A stretch of 64,000 nt of DNA, taken from contig NZ_CP108364.1 in assembly GCF_035946055.1 (NCBI RefSeq), forward strand, positions 124,001 through 188,000, read 5' to 3'. This document shows positions 29,322 to 37,861 of the stretch, piece by piece. Made by a program: the position numbers and the translations under genes. A model generated the notes under the pieces. The model saw only the letters and a program-made list of their open reading frames with translations, did no database searches and was not told the origin of the DNA. How positions within the stretch are numbered: position 1 is the first letter of the stretch; every line of letters begins with the position of its first letter. This DNA is from Streptomyces sp. NBC_01341. Its GTDB lineage: Bacteria > Actinomycetota > Actinomycetes > Streptomycetales > Streptomycetaceae.

Positions 29322-29916
29322 GACTCGCACGCGGCGCAGTTCACGCCTCCGGGCCGCCGGCGATGGCGTCGGCGGCCCGGACGGAACACCCTGCCACGGC
29401 AGCGGCGCACGACCGGGCTTCGGCATGTGCACCGGAGAGCCGGTCATGAGTGCGGTCGGGTCCAGCGCTGACAACGCCTTCGCCGCTGGGGCGGCGGTGG
29501 GCGGCCTACTCGGGGAGAGTGGCGGGTGTCCGCCGATGAGCAGCGGAGCTATCCCCGAAAAGACCATCTGCACAAGCTGGTTGACATCCATCCCATCGAT
29601 ATCAACGATGCTTCGCCCCCTCCGTCATCACCGAATGTGAGACAGAACCGTTCGTTTGACAGACCCTCGTGTTACGAGCTCTGAGGCCCAAGGGGATCGG
29701 CTGCTTTCCTGATCCCTCAGCTTCAGCCCGAGGGTCAGCGAGTCCGGACGGGTGGGGATGGTGATGTGTTCAGTCATGAGGTCTCCGATCTGGTCGAGGG
29801 CCACCGGGTTCCAAGCGCGCTTCGAGGTGTCTCGGCAGGCACGGAGCTCGGTGACCAACCTTCCTCCCGGCCTGTGCGCGCCTGAGGCGGTGGGCCGGGA
29901 GGGAGGAGTGCGGGAG
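29322..29916. other. Region without a clear gene; possible minus-strand gene remnant
   Basis: Around 29640-29830 the minus strand reads NPVALDQIGDLMTEHITIPT then RPDSLTLGLKLRDQES, which looks like conserved coding sequence, but I cannot place it in a family or define its ends. No other feature seen. Confidence 0.3.
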
Positions 29917-30822
29917 TCAGTCCTTGCGCCGCAGGGATGCCCTCCCCTCGGTCTCCGTCGCAACGCGGAACGTGGACCAGGCGTTGGTGCTGACGTCAAG
30001 AGCCTCGAACAGGTAGGCGCTGACCGCGTCCGCCACGAGCGCCACGCGGGCGGGGTCGGCGTCGGTGGTCTCGGCCACGGCTTCCCCGGCGACGCCACCC
30101 AGGGTGTGCTCGCCGTTCGGTACGGCCATCAACTGCTTTGGCGCGGGGCTCAGATGGTAGGCGTCGAGGAACCAGTCCGGGCCTCGAGTGGACATCTTCG
30201 ACTGGTCCTTCTCGCCGGCGATGACGAGCGCGGGAGCACTCATGGTGCTGTAGTCCGGCCTCATGAAGGACAGGTGCTCAACAGCGAACGGAGTCAGGGA
30301 GTCCCCCGTTCCGGTCGCGGCGATCAGGACGCCGGCCTTGATGCCATCGCGGAAGAAGTCCTCCCTAGGGTTGCCGGTGTCGTCGAGGACACGGGCACCG
30401 AGGAGCGCGCCCACGGTCTGGGCACCCCAGGAGTGCCCCACCAGCGCGACTCGTGACTGGTCGACTCGGTCGGTGAGCCCGGCCTGCTCCATGACGTGGC
30501 CGAGGTGGTCGAGCACACCATGGAGGTCGGCGATCCGAACCCGCCAGATGGTGCCGAAGCGCGGGTCGTCGAACCCGATGCCGAACCGGCGGGAGTCGAG
30601 ATGCGTGGGCTGGACGACGACAAAGCCCGCGGCAGTCCAGCGGTCGACCAACGGCTCATAGCCGTCCATCGACCACGCGTTGCCGTGGGAGAACACGATG
30701 ACGGGCAGGTCGGCGCCCAGGACGGGTGCGGTCACCTTCACCTGCAGTTCGAGGTCTCGACCATCGGTGGGAACGATGATCGGCTTGATCGCGATCGTCT
30801 GATGATGTGCGGGAGTAGGCAT
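29917..30822 (-). CDS. Alpha/beta hydrolase (PAF-acetylhydrolase/dienelactone-hydrolase-like)
   Basis: A 301-residue single-domain hydrolase. It shows an oxyanion strand VIVFSHGNAWSMDGYEP, the nucleophile elbow ALVGHSWGAQTVGALL (Ser in GHSWG), an acid region APALVIAGEKDQS and a C-terminal His in VPNGEHTLGG. No signal peptide, so probably cytosolic. The ATG at 30822 is preferred because GAGGAAA lies 10 bases upstream; frames to 30840 or 30858 are possible. It is divergent from the TetR gene, with twin palindromes between them, so it is the likely regulated target. Substrate unknown. Confidence 0.82.
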   Translation of the reverse strand: MPTPAHHQTIAIKPIIVPTDGRDLELQVKVTAPVLGADLPVIVFSHGNAWSMDGYEPLVDRWTAAGFVVVQPTHLDSRRFGIGFDDPRFGTIWRVRIADLHGVLDHLGHVMEQAGLTDRVDQSRVALVGHSWGAQTVGALLGARVLDDTGNPREDFFRDGIKAGVLIAATGTGDSLTPFAVEHLSFMRPDYSTMSAPALVIAGEKDQSKMSTRGPDWFLDAYHLSPAPKQLMAVPNGEHTLGGVAGEAVAETTDADPARVALVADAVSAYLFEALDVSTNAWSTFRVATETEGRASLRRKD

Positions 30823-30862
30823 GTGTGCTGGTTTCCTCATGAAGGGGACGTGCCGCATACTT

Positions 30863-30904
30863 GGCGGAACACTGTTCCGCCAACTTAGCGGAACAGTGTT
30901 CCGC
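30863..30904. promoter_or_regulatory. Twin palindromic operators for the TetR regulator
   Basis: GCGGAACACTGTTCCGC (30864-30880) and GCGGAACAGTGTTCCGC (30888-30904) are two copies of the same 17-bp palindrome differing only at the centre base. Their centres are 24 bp apart in the divergent intergenic region, 17 bp before the TetR start. TetR-family proteins commonly bind such paired sites and repress both directions. Confidence 0.75.
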
Positions 30905-30920
30905 GAAGCAAGGAGAAGTA

Positions 30921-31487
30921 ATGCCGCGAGAAACAGGCGCCCGGGAGGCCGGAGCGCAGCGCACCCGTCAGGCGCTCTTGACGGCGGCGGCCCAGGTGTT
31001 CGTCGAACAGGGCGTGAACGCGCCCATTCGTGCCATCGCCGGCCGCGCCCAGGTGGGCCTGGGTACCGTGTACCGACACTTTCCCGATCGAGCCGAGCTG
31101 GTCATCGCCGTCTACCGGCACCAGATCGATGAGTGCGCCGCCCTCGCGAGCGAGCTGGCCGACTCGCCCGACTCCAGGGGCGCCTTGTCCCGGTGGGTCG
31201 ACTCGTTCGTCGAGTTCCTGGTCACCAAGCACGGGCTCGGGGCGGCCCTGCAGTCGGATGACGCCGGCTTCCACACACTGCACTCCCTGATGCTCGACAA
31301 GCTCGTGCCGGCGTGTGGGCTGCTCATCGACGCCGCCGTGGCTCGCGGACGGATGGACCCCAGCGTGAACGCGTACGTGCTGATGCGGGCGATCGGCAAC
31401 CTCTGCATCCTGGGCCCCGGCTATGAGCAGGAAGACGCGCGCGCCATGGTGGTCCGGCTGCTTGCCGGCTGCTGGCTGGACGCCTGA
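30921..31487 (+). CDS. TetR-family transcriptional regulator
   Basis: A 188-residue regulator. The N-terminal HTH is clear: RTRQALLTAAAQVFVEQGVN, IRAIAGRAQVGLGTVYRHFP, RAELVIAVYR. The helical ligand domain (ALSRWVDSFVEFLVTKHGLG, MRAIGNLCILG) is typical of AcrR-like TetR proteins. AAGGAG lies 7 bases before ATG 30921; the upstream extension to 30861 is translated operator DNA and was rejected. It likely represses itself and the divergent hydrolase through the twin palindromes. Ligand unknown. Confidence 0.9.
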   Translation: MPRETGAREAGAQRTRQALLTAAAQVFVEQGVNAPIRAIAGRAQVGLGTVYRHFPDRAELVIAVYRHQIDECAALASELADSPDSRGALSRWVDSFVEFLVTKHGLGAALQSDDAGFHTLHSLMLDKLVPACGLLIDAAVARGRMDPSVNAYVLMRAIGNLCILGPGYEQEDARAMVVRLLAGCWLDA

Positions 31488-31549
31488 ACGACGCAGCAGT
31501 GACCGTCCCGTACGTCACCGGCCGACCGTGAACTGTGATCAATCGCGGC

Positions 31550-31794
31550 CCAACTGCGTAGTGGAGGCCGTTGCCGCGTTGTCGGCTGTCGCGGAGGATC
31601 TTGTAGTGCTTCATGCGGGCGAGGGCGTATTCCACGCGGGCCCGCACGCGTCGGTGACCGGCGTTGTCCGCTTCCTGGCCGGGCAGGAGCGGTCGGCCGG
31701 GTCGTTTCCGGTGCGGGATGACGAGGCTGGTGTTCGTGTAGGCGCCGTCGGCGACCAGCAGATCGATACCCGACACAGGTTTCTCTACCTCATC
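31550..31794 (-). pseudogene. IS5-type transposase, C-terminal fragment
   Basis: The minus strand reads DEVEKPVSGIDLLVADGAYT, SLVIPHRKRPGRPL and HRRVRARVEYALARMKHYKI, LRDSRQRGNGLHYAV, with the second catalytic Asp (VADGAY) and the Glu of ARVEYALARMK. The N-terminal half and the last ~15 residues (AHxHNL) are missing. It is from a different IS5 subgroup than the element at 3171. Confidence 0.7.
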
Positions 31795-32369
31795 AAGGCG
31801 CCCGGCTCTGGCTGCGCCCGCGCCCCTGCCTTCGGCCCGCTCGGCGCCGCCGCCAACGCGCCTCCAGGGTGGATAGGCCTGTAGGACATGAGACGAGAAC
31901 GAGGCCCGCGGCTCGGGGTCACAGTCCGCGATCCGGGACCACTCGATCGATCCGAACGGTCGCAGACGGGGCGTAGAGCGGATACGCAGCGCTTGGTTGC
32001 GGAGTGATGGGCAGACGCTGGAGGAGGCGCTAGAAAGCGGCGCAAGCCCCGTCGACGGGTTCTCACGAGTCAGGTGCGTCAGGAGCCCGGCGGTTTCAGC
32101 CGCCAGTTTGGGGAGTCAGATACCTCGACCTCACGCAGCGCCCGCGCGGGATCAGCCAGCGCGAGACGCACGGCGCGGTCCGGCACCACGGCCCGCGGCC
32201 CCTTCACCTCTCCCACGGCTATCGCGTGGAAAGACACCTCATGCAGTCAAGCCGTCAAGATGCACCGAGGGACTTCGTATCCGCATCGCCGTGATGACGC
32301 ACGCGAGGCTTCGCGGGCTGGCACCGGAGTATCGGGGGCCGACCATATAGGGGCAGCCGCGTAGGCGGC
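31795..32369. other. Region without an intact gene
   Basis: About 575 bp. Around 32088-32240 the minus strand encodes GPRAVVPDRAVRLALADPAR then ALREVEV before a stop, similar to the DPARVLREVE motif of the DUF6221 protein at 10537, so it may be a fragment of a related gene. Nothing else supported. Confidence 0.3.
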
Positions 32370-33077
32370 ATGATGATCGGCATGATGGAGATACCCGGGT
32401 ACGACGGTCACCCTCTCGTCCACCAGCCAGAGCTGCTGGAAGAACCCTTCCTCTGGCTTGGCCACCTGTACTCGTGCGCTCACGACGAGGACACGGAAGA
32501 GCTGCTCTTCGGTGCGGACTACGAGGCGGCCGAGGTGTTCCACCGGGAGCTGAGGGAGCGGGCGAAGTGGCCCGTCTTCACCATCCCGCTGGCCGCCGGG
32601 CACCTCCTCCACGTCGTCTACCGCGCGTGGAAGGACGACCCCGGTGTCGACTTTCTCCTGCACCACCCCAGCTGGGAGCGAGCACTGTTGCTGGCCAAGG
32701 ACGACGGGCACTTCATGGGTCCCGCCCTGTCCTGGTCCGAGTTGTTCTCTGCCACCGACAACGGGCTGCCCGGTGGCAGCACAGCCGATCCACACCGCCG
32801 ACTCCTGTTGCTGCTGCCCGCGCTCGGAGACGACAACATCCCGTACAACGCAAAGCACCGCCTGATAGCAGCCCTCAGCGCCGTTACTGCCTTTGAGGCC
32901 CCCGAGGAACTCGCTGTCGCTCTCGTTGAAGGCCAAGGCGCGGTAGGGGCCTCCCGCTGGACCAGCAAGAGCGGTGTTCGCGTGGACGACGGCGCGTACT
33001 CGTACCGGAACCCGTCCAATGGCTTCGCCCTTACACCAGAAGACCTGGTTCGCGTGTCGACTGCCCTCATGTCCTGA
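32370..33077 (+). CDS. Conserved hypothetical protein
   Basis: A 235-residue soluble protein with good coding statistics and no recognised domain. Features: GYDGHPLVHQPELLEEPFLW, a conserved-looking DDPGVDFLLHHPSWERALLL segment, LLLLLPALGDDN and a C-terminal region rich in Ser and Arg. It reads like a small SUKH- or immunity-like protein but shows no diagnostic motif. Several ATGs cluster at the start (32370, 32373, 32382, 32385); the first is used. It stands alone between transposon remnants. Confidence 0.65.
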   Translation: MMIGMMEIPGYDGHPLVHQPELLEEPFLWLGHLYSCAHDEDTEELLFGADYEAAEVFHRELRERAKWPVFTIPLAAGHLLHVVYRAWKDDPGVDFLLHHPSWERALLLAKDDGHFMGPALSWSELFSATDNGLPGGSTADPHRRLLLLLPALGDDNIPYNAKHRLIAALSAVTAFEAPEELAVALVEGQGAVGASRWTSKSGVRVDDGAYSYRNPSNGFALTPEDLVRVSTALMS

Positions 33078-33239
33078 GCCCTATGAACGGGCCGGCTGGG
33101 GCGTCGCAGCTGAAGGAGGGAAGGCGATGGCTTCGTCGAAAGGAACGCGGGCGAGCAGGCAGTGATGCAGCTGCCCCAGCATGCGGTCGAACAGGTGCCG
33201 CAGTGCCTGCATGTGCCAGTCACCTCCTGCCCGGCGTCA

Positions 33240-33960
33240 CCGGTAGTGGGCGTCAGCGCCGGATGAACCACTGAGGGAGGTGAAGGCCCACAGGTGGCCG
33301 ACGTGGTTGAGCCGGTTGTTCTTGACGAACCGGCGGCCGACGTAGCGGCGTTTGCCGGAGGCCCGCGTGATCGGAGCCGATCCGGCGTACGCTTTCAACC
33401 CTCCGGCCGTGACGAACCGGCTCCGGTCATCGCCGATCTCGCCCAGGATGCGGGCACCGACCTGGGAGCCGATCCCGGGGAAGCTCAGCGTGATCTCCGC
33501 GTCCGAGTGTGAGCGGAGGGCTTCCTCTGTGGCCTGCGCCAGGTCATCGACCGCCTGGCAGGCGGCGTCCATGGCGTCCTCGACGAGGGGCAGCTGCCGT
33601 GGGGCTTCCTGGCGGGAGAGCTGCTGGATTCGTTCGGCGTCCGTCTCGCCGCCCCGGCGACGTCCAGCTCGCCGGAGCATGGCGGTCAACTTCCACATCT
33701 GCAGCTCGGCCGCCAGGGCAGGCATGGGCGCGACGGCCAGGATGCGGCGGGCATCGGGGCGGGTCAGGGTTCCCGGCTTGTCCGTGAACGCCTCGATCAT
33801 CGCCGGGAAGTGCTCCCTGAGCGGGGACCGCAGCTGATTGGCGACCTGCTGCCGGTTCCAGGCCGCGTCCTGCTGTGCGCGTCCCAGGACGGCGACGGCT
33901 TTGGGCCAGGTCGGTGGCGGCGCACGGACCCTGCGGAAGGCAAGCAGGGACCAGGCCCGG
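33240..33960 (-). pseudogene. IS110-family transposase, N-terminally truncated
   Basis: The minus strand encodes AVAVLGRAQQDAAWNRQQVA, LREHFPAMIEAFTDKPGTLT and then the C-terminal transposase_20 region: EITLSFPGIGSQVGARILGE, FVTAGGLKAYAGSAPITRAS, GKRRYVGRRFVKNNRLNHVG. The N-terminal DEDD nuclease part is absent; upstream sequence is an unrelated gene remnant. The C-terminus ends in SLSGSSGADAHYR at 33237-33239 and may be near complete. Confidence 0.75.
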
Positions 33961-33967
33961 GCGCCGA

Positions 33968-34690
33968 CTACGAGATCGGCCACTCGGGCCGGAGCCGATG
34001 GTCTCCTTCAGCACCGACACCGGGTGGGCGTTCTGCGAGGAGCGGTGATCGAGCTGGCCCATCGCCGTCTCCCGGTCGTCGAGATGCAGGACCTCCGGGA
34101 GTGGCAGGCCCTCGGTCAGCGGGCCCCACATGGCTTGGATGTCCGCGCCGGCTGGGGCCCACGAACCAGCCCACTTCCCCGCCGCCGGGGCGGGTGCGAT
34201 GGTGGCGGTGGCCGGAGCGGGAGCGGGGTGGGGGACACGGGCCGCACCCGGTGCCGTGGTGGCGGGTGCGCCCGTCGGGGATGGCTGCGCAGCCCCCGCG
34301 GCTGCGGCCGGGGTGACTGGCGCGGCGGTGGTGGTGACGGCGGCGACGGCCTAGTCGACGCCGAGCCCCGCGGCGTGTGCGTCGGTGAGGATCCGGCGAC
34401 GTCGATGCTCTGGTCGTTGAAGCAGCCCATGGAGGCGGCCATGTCGGGCCAGGCCGGGGCGAGGATCGCGTCGCGGGCCAGACCCTCGAGGATCGTGATG
34501 CGCAGCAGGTCCGCCCACCGGTCGGTGCCCTCGCTGCGGGTGCCGGTGATGCTGGTGGCGACGGCCTGCTGACGCTTCTGGCCATCCGGCCGAGCTGTGG
34601 GAGGAACGAGGTGAGGTCGGCCCCGGCTTGCTGGGTGCTCCAGTGGCGACCGGCACCGCAGTCACATTCATAGCTCCCACTGTCCGGCAC
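33968..34690 (-). pseudogene. Decayed hypothetical gene interrupted by the IS110 element
   Basis: Minus-strand pieces in successive frames: QAGADLTSFLPQLGRMARSV, then QAVATSITGTRSEGTDRWAD, LLRITILEGLARDAILAPAW, CFNDQSIDVAG, then RILTDAHAAGLGVD. An in-frame TAG (34354-34352) is followed by an Ala/Pro/Thr-rich linker and GADIQAMWGPLTEGLPLPEV, LHLDDRETAMGQLDHRSSQN, VSVLKETIGSG. Order and quality indicate one gene with two indels and a nonsense codon, truncated at its 3' end by the IS110 fragment. I do not recognise the family. Confidence 0.45.
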
Positions 34691-34988
34691 ACCCTCTCGC
34701 CAACGCCACGACGCCTTGTCCTCGCTCATCTCTCCTGTGCACGACGATCACCAGCGAAAGCGGCGGCCACGGAAGGGCAGGCGGCCGAGGAAGCCGAACG
34801 GCCGGAAAGCAGGACATCGGGCCCGCCCGGCGCCCTCCGGCCGCCTGCGAAGAAGACGGATGTACCGGGCTCTACGGGATCGACTCCTCTGGGGGCCGGA
34901 CTGCCGAATGAACAAATCGAGCCATATGGCTCGTGTAAGACCAGGAGGACATTTTCCCTAGGCACTCGGATACGGACCGGCATCAGAC

Positions 34989-35813
34989 ATGGCACGTCAC
35001 CCTGCATCACCCTCAAGGGCGCGACCGCGCAACACGCCCGGAGCAGCCGGTTCCCGGCCACGGCCCGGACGAAGCCGCCGGAAGCCGGTGACGCGCCTCC
35101 TGCTCGTCCTGCTGCTCGCAGCGATCGCGGCCAGCACCGCCCCGCACCTGCTGCGCTCACACGGCAGCCCCTCCGGAGGTGTCGCTGCCGCGGCCCACAG
35201 ACACGAGCTCGGGACTCCCCCGCCCACCTCCACGGCGCCTTCACCTGCCGTCCCAGGGGACACGGACGGATTCGTGACAGCGAGGATCTCCGCCCCACCG
35301 ATCGGCACCGGCACCATCCGACGTTTCAAGGTCCGGGTGGAGGACGGCATCGGGGTATCGGCCGACGAGGTGGCCCGTGAGGTGTACGGGACACTGGCCG
35401 ACCACCGATCCTGGACAGCGGACGGCCACGACGGCTTCGAACTCGTCTCCGAGGGGGACCGGGACTTCGTGGTCGTCATCGCCTCACCCGCGACGGTGGA
35501 CAGGATCTGCGGAGCCGCGGGGCTGCGGACGCAGGGAGAGGTGAACTGCGACGTCGGCTCACGTGTCATCGTCAATCTGAAGCGCTGGAACTCGGGATCC
35601 CCCAACTTCCACGGACCGCTGGCCGACTACCGGGCGCTGATCATCAACCACGAGGTCGGACACCGCATCGGGCACGGGCACGAAGGATGCCCCGGGCCGG
35701 GCAGACCCGCACCGGCCATGATGCAGCAGATCGACGGTCTCGACGGCTGCCTGCCCAATGCGTGGCCGTACGACGAGCACGGGACGTATCTCGGCGGCCC
35801 CAAGGTGCCGTGA
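34989..35813 (+). CDS. DUF3152 protein (membrane-anchored or secreted zincin-like)
   Basis: A 274-residue protein. A basic Pro/Arg-rich N-terminus precedes a hydrophobic segment (VTRLLLVLLLAAIAASTAPH), so it is a signal anchor or signal peptide. After a Pro/Thr/Ser linker comes the DUF3152 domain: RRFKVRVEDGIGVSADEVAR, DDRSWT-like DHRSWTADGHDGFELVSEGD, and the motif NHEVGHRIGHGHEGC, an HExxHxxGxxH metal site of metzincin type. It ends MMQQIDGLDGCLPNAWPYDE. Two Cys pairs may form disulfides. Family members are widespread in Streptomyces; proteolytic activity is unproven. Confidence 0.88.
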   Translation: MARHPASPSRARPRNTPGAAGSRPRPGRSRRKPVTRLLLVLLLAAIAASTAPHLLRSHGSPSGGVAAAAHRHELGTPPPTSTAPSPAVPGDTDGFVTARISAPPIGTGTIRRFKVRVEDGIGVSADEVAREVYGTLADHRSWTADGHDGFELVSEGDRDFVVVIASPATVDRICGAAGLRTQGEVNCDVGSRVIVNLKRWNSGSPNFHGPLADYRALIINHEVGHRIGHGHEGCPGPGRPAPAMMQQIDGLDGCLPNAWPYDEHGTYLGGPKVP

Positions 35814-36141
35814 GCGCGACGAACGCCGCCGACCAGCAGCACCCTGCGGACGAGCGTTCTTCACCGCTCCCGGGGGTCACAGGCACCACAGGGAGCAGCC
35901 TGCGGCGACTACCCAGCGAGCCCGCCCCACCCGCACGACACGTGGCGTCCCGAGTGGTCGTGATGCGCCAGCTCGGAGGTGTCCGGAGAGCCACATCGAC
36001 CACGCGCAGCGGCGGAAAGGTCACGGACCGCCACCGTAGGGCGGAGGCAGGCTTCGGGGCTGAGGACTTTCGCGGGGGCCAGGCAGGCTCCGGCCTGCGC
36101 AGGGACAACGCGTAGGGGACGGGTCCAGGAGGGAACGTAGT
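35814..36141. other. Region without a supported gene
   Basis: About 330 bp with weak, low-complexity frames only. No hairpin or repeat stands out. Confidence 0.4.
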
Positions 36142-36285
36142 CGATCTGTCATCGCCGGTCTCACCTTGCCCTGCAACTCGGGCGTCGTAGAGGGGCACGT
36201 CAACCGGATCAAGATGCTCAAGCGACAGATGCTCGGCCGAGCCGGATTCCCGCTCCTCCGAAAGCGAGTACTGCGCTCCAGGTGA
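36142..36285 (+). pseudogene. ISL3-family transposase, C-terminal end
   Basis: The plus strand reads VIAGLTLPCNSGVVEGHVNR, IKMLKRQMLGRAGFPLLRKR, VL and stops at 36283-36285. This is the characteristic ISL3 C-terminus (SSGVVEGHVNRIKMLKRQMFGRAGF). Only the last 47 codons remain. Confidence 0.8.
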
Positions 36286-36293
36286 CCGACGCG

Positions 36294-36761
36294 TCAGGAC
36301 GACTGCTCCGCTGGCTCGAACCCCTCATCGATACGGCGAGGAGCCACGCCGAGAACCAAGTTCTCCATGGCGTGAGGCATCGCTCCGAAGCTGGCGACCC
36401 AGGTCTCTACGAGATAGATCACGCCCACTTCATCGATGCCCAGGAAGAACCGGCCGTGGTCCAGCTCGCCGAGCGGGTAGAGATGGCGCCCGATCGCTTC
36501 GCCCCACTCCGTGAATCGGCCATCCTCGCCCCAGGCCAGCTCGGGGTCCAGCTCGAACGGCGTGCGTGCACAGCTGATGCCTGGTCCGCTGACGTTCACA
36601 GTCAAACCGCCGAACTCCTGCAGGAAGGCTTCCGCAGCGTCGTGCATGGCGAGGCCGACTGCTTCGAACATGGATCGCCAGGGGGCCGTGTCTACTTTCC
36701 GTCCAGGCGTCCATCCTGACGCCTCCAACACCTCATCCATCTCTGGCGGCCAGCTACTCAT
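36294..36761 (-). CDS. SUKH-3 family immunity-like protein
   Basis: A 155-residue soluble protein with the SUKH-3 pattern: VLEASGWTPGRKVDTAPWRS, AAEAFLQEFGGLTVNVSGPG, FELDPELAWGEDGRFTEWGE, IGRHLYPLGELDHGRFFLGI and DEVGVIYLVETWVASFG. SUKH-3 proteins are encoded beside polymorphic toxins and are thought to give immunity. Here only an ISL3 remnant is adjacent, so it is an orphan. Start ATG at 36761. Confidence 0.88.
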   Translation of the reverse strand: MSSWPPEMDEVLEASGWTPGRKVDTAPWRSMFEAVGLAMHDAAEAFLQEFGGLTVNVSGPGISCARTPFELDPELAWGEDGRFTEWGEAIGRHLYPLGELDHGRFFLGIDEVGVIYLVETWVASFGAMPHAMENLVLGVAPRRIDEGFEPAEQSS

Positions 36762-37122
36762 CCGGGCCCCGACTCCTCCGCTGTGGGTGAGCAGTGATCA
36801 TCTCAGCGGTGGACGTCACTGAACAGCGTGTGACCGCTTCACGGATAGTGAGCCAGAACCCGAAGTGGTCCACGAATTCAGCGTGTTGTCGTGAACAAAG
36901 CAACCGCGACAAGGGCCGGTGTGACGGGGACCGGTTCCGCGGGGGTGCGGCTGTTCCAGGACGCGCTTTCTCTGTCAAGTTCAGCATGTTGACGCGCAAC
37001 GGCCCACCCGTCAGCTCAACCGATGGCCGGGCTGCAGGGTTCGCCTCAACCCGGTTTCCTCGCTGAACGAGTCGGCCCGGGATTGTGTCCACTGGAGACG
37101 TCGCCGTTCCACTACTCGGTGA
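36762..37122. other. Intergenic region before the PadR operon
   Basis: About 360 bp without a supported gene. It contains the divergent promoters for the SUKH-3 gene and the PadR operon; operators are listed separately. Confidence 0.4.
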
Positions 37123-37157
37123 TACCGTGTAGCGGTACTCAGTATCACGTAGTACTG
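37123..37157. promoter_or_regulatory. Two candidate PadR operators
   Basis: TACCG-N5-CGGTA (37123-37137) is a perfect inverted repeat. Directly after it CAGTATCACGTAGTACTG (37140-37157) is an inverted repeat matching its own complement at 14 of 18 positions. They lie 23 bp before the PadR start, the usual place for PadR autoregulation. Confidence 0.6.
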
Positions 37158-37180
37158 GCAGGGCTGAGGAGCACCCCGCG

Positions 37181-37507
37181 ATGGACGACCTGACGGAGAT
37201 GTTGAAGGGCACGCTCGAAGGGTGCGTGCTCGAAATCATCGGCAGCGAGGAAACCTACGGGTACGCCATCACTCGCCGGCTGAATGAACTCGGCTTCGCC
37301 GACGTCATCGAGGGGACGGTGTACACGATCTTGCTGCGGCTGGAGAGGAACGGGCTCGTCCAAGTGACGAAACGTCCATCCGGGGTGGGTCCGCCGCGCA
37401 AGTTCTACGCGCTCAACGACGCCGGGCGCGAAGAGCTCGCAAAGTTCTGGGCGAAATGGCAGTACCTCTCATCACGCATCGACAGGCTCGAGGAGGGCGG
37501 GAGATGA
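37181..37507 (+). CDS. PadR-family transcriptional regulator
   Basis: A 108-residue regulator with the PadR winged helix: LKGTLEGCVLEIIGSEETYG, YAITRRLNELGFADVIEGTV, YTILLRLERNGLVQVTKRPS, GVGPPRKFYALNDAGREELA. It is of the short PadR-s2 type with a minimal C-terminal helix for dimerisation. Its stop overlaps the next start (ATGA at 37504-37507), so it is translated with the DUF1048 genes. PadR-DUF1048 operons are common in Gram-positive bacteria. Its ligand is unknown. Confidence 0.92.
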   Translation: MDDLTEMLKGTLEGCVLEIIGSEETYGYAITRRLNELGFADVIEGTVYTILLRLERNGLVQVTKRPSGVGPPRKFYALNDAGREELAKFWAKWQYLSSRIDRLEEGGR

Positions 37508-37860
37508 ACTTCTGGGAGAAGGTCACAGGCAGCGATCTCACCAGGGATTGGCAGGCGTTCGGAGCCCGGGTCGAGGCTCTGCCGGACGACTACCGGGAGG
37601 GGTGGGACCAGATCGTCGCCCACCTCTTCCCCTACGGGGACTTCACCGGCCGCAATCTGATACCGATCCTCGACTCCGCCCTGGGGCTGCTCGAAGTGTC
37701 GGCAGCGGACGTGCAGAACGTCCACGAGGTGCTCGGCGACGACATCCAGGGCTTCTGCACGGCGCTGGCCGGCGGAGCAGGGGCCCGGACTCATCGCGAC
37801 CGGTGGCGCGAGCAGTTGAACAGGAACGTCGCAAGAAAATTGAGCCGGCTGGGAGGCTGA
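37504..37860 (+). CDS. DUF1048 protein
   Basis: A 118-residue helical protein with the family pattern: WEKVTGSDLTRDWQAFGARV, EALPDDYREGWDQIVAHLFP, FTGRNLIPILDSALGLLEVS, VHEVLGDDIQGFCTALAGG and RWREQLNRNVARKL. Full length for the family. Start ATG 37504 overlaps the PadR stop by four bases. DUF1048 proteins are small cytosolic proteins of unknown function, usually controlled by the adjacent PadR regulator. Confidence 0.92.
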   Translation: MNFWEKVTGSDLTRDWQAFGARVEALPDDYREGWDQIVAHLFPYGDFTGRNLIPILDSALGLLEVSAADVQNVHEVLGDDIQGFCTALAGGAGARTHRDRWREQLNRNVARKLSRLGG

Positions 37861-37861
37861 C

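Noticed and set aside
27311..29410. A 699-codon minus-strand frame
   Set aside because: Antisense to the multicopper oxidase with all copper motifs; no recognisable domain.
35687..36115. A plus-strand frame after the DUF3152 gene
   Set aside because: It overlaps the DUF3152 C-terminus in another frame and has low-complexity Arg/Ala/Thr composition without a ribosome site.
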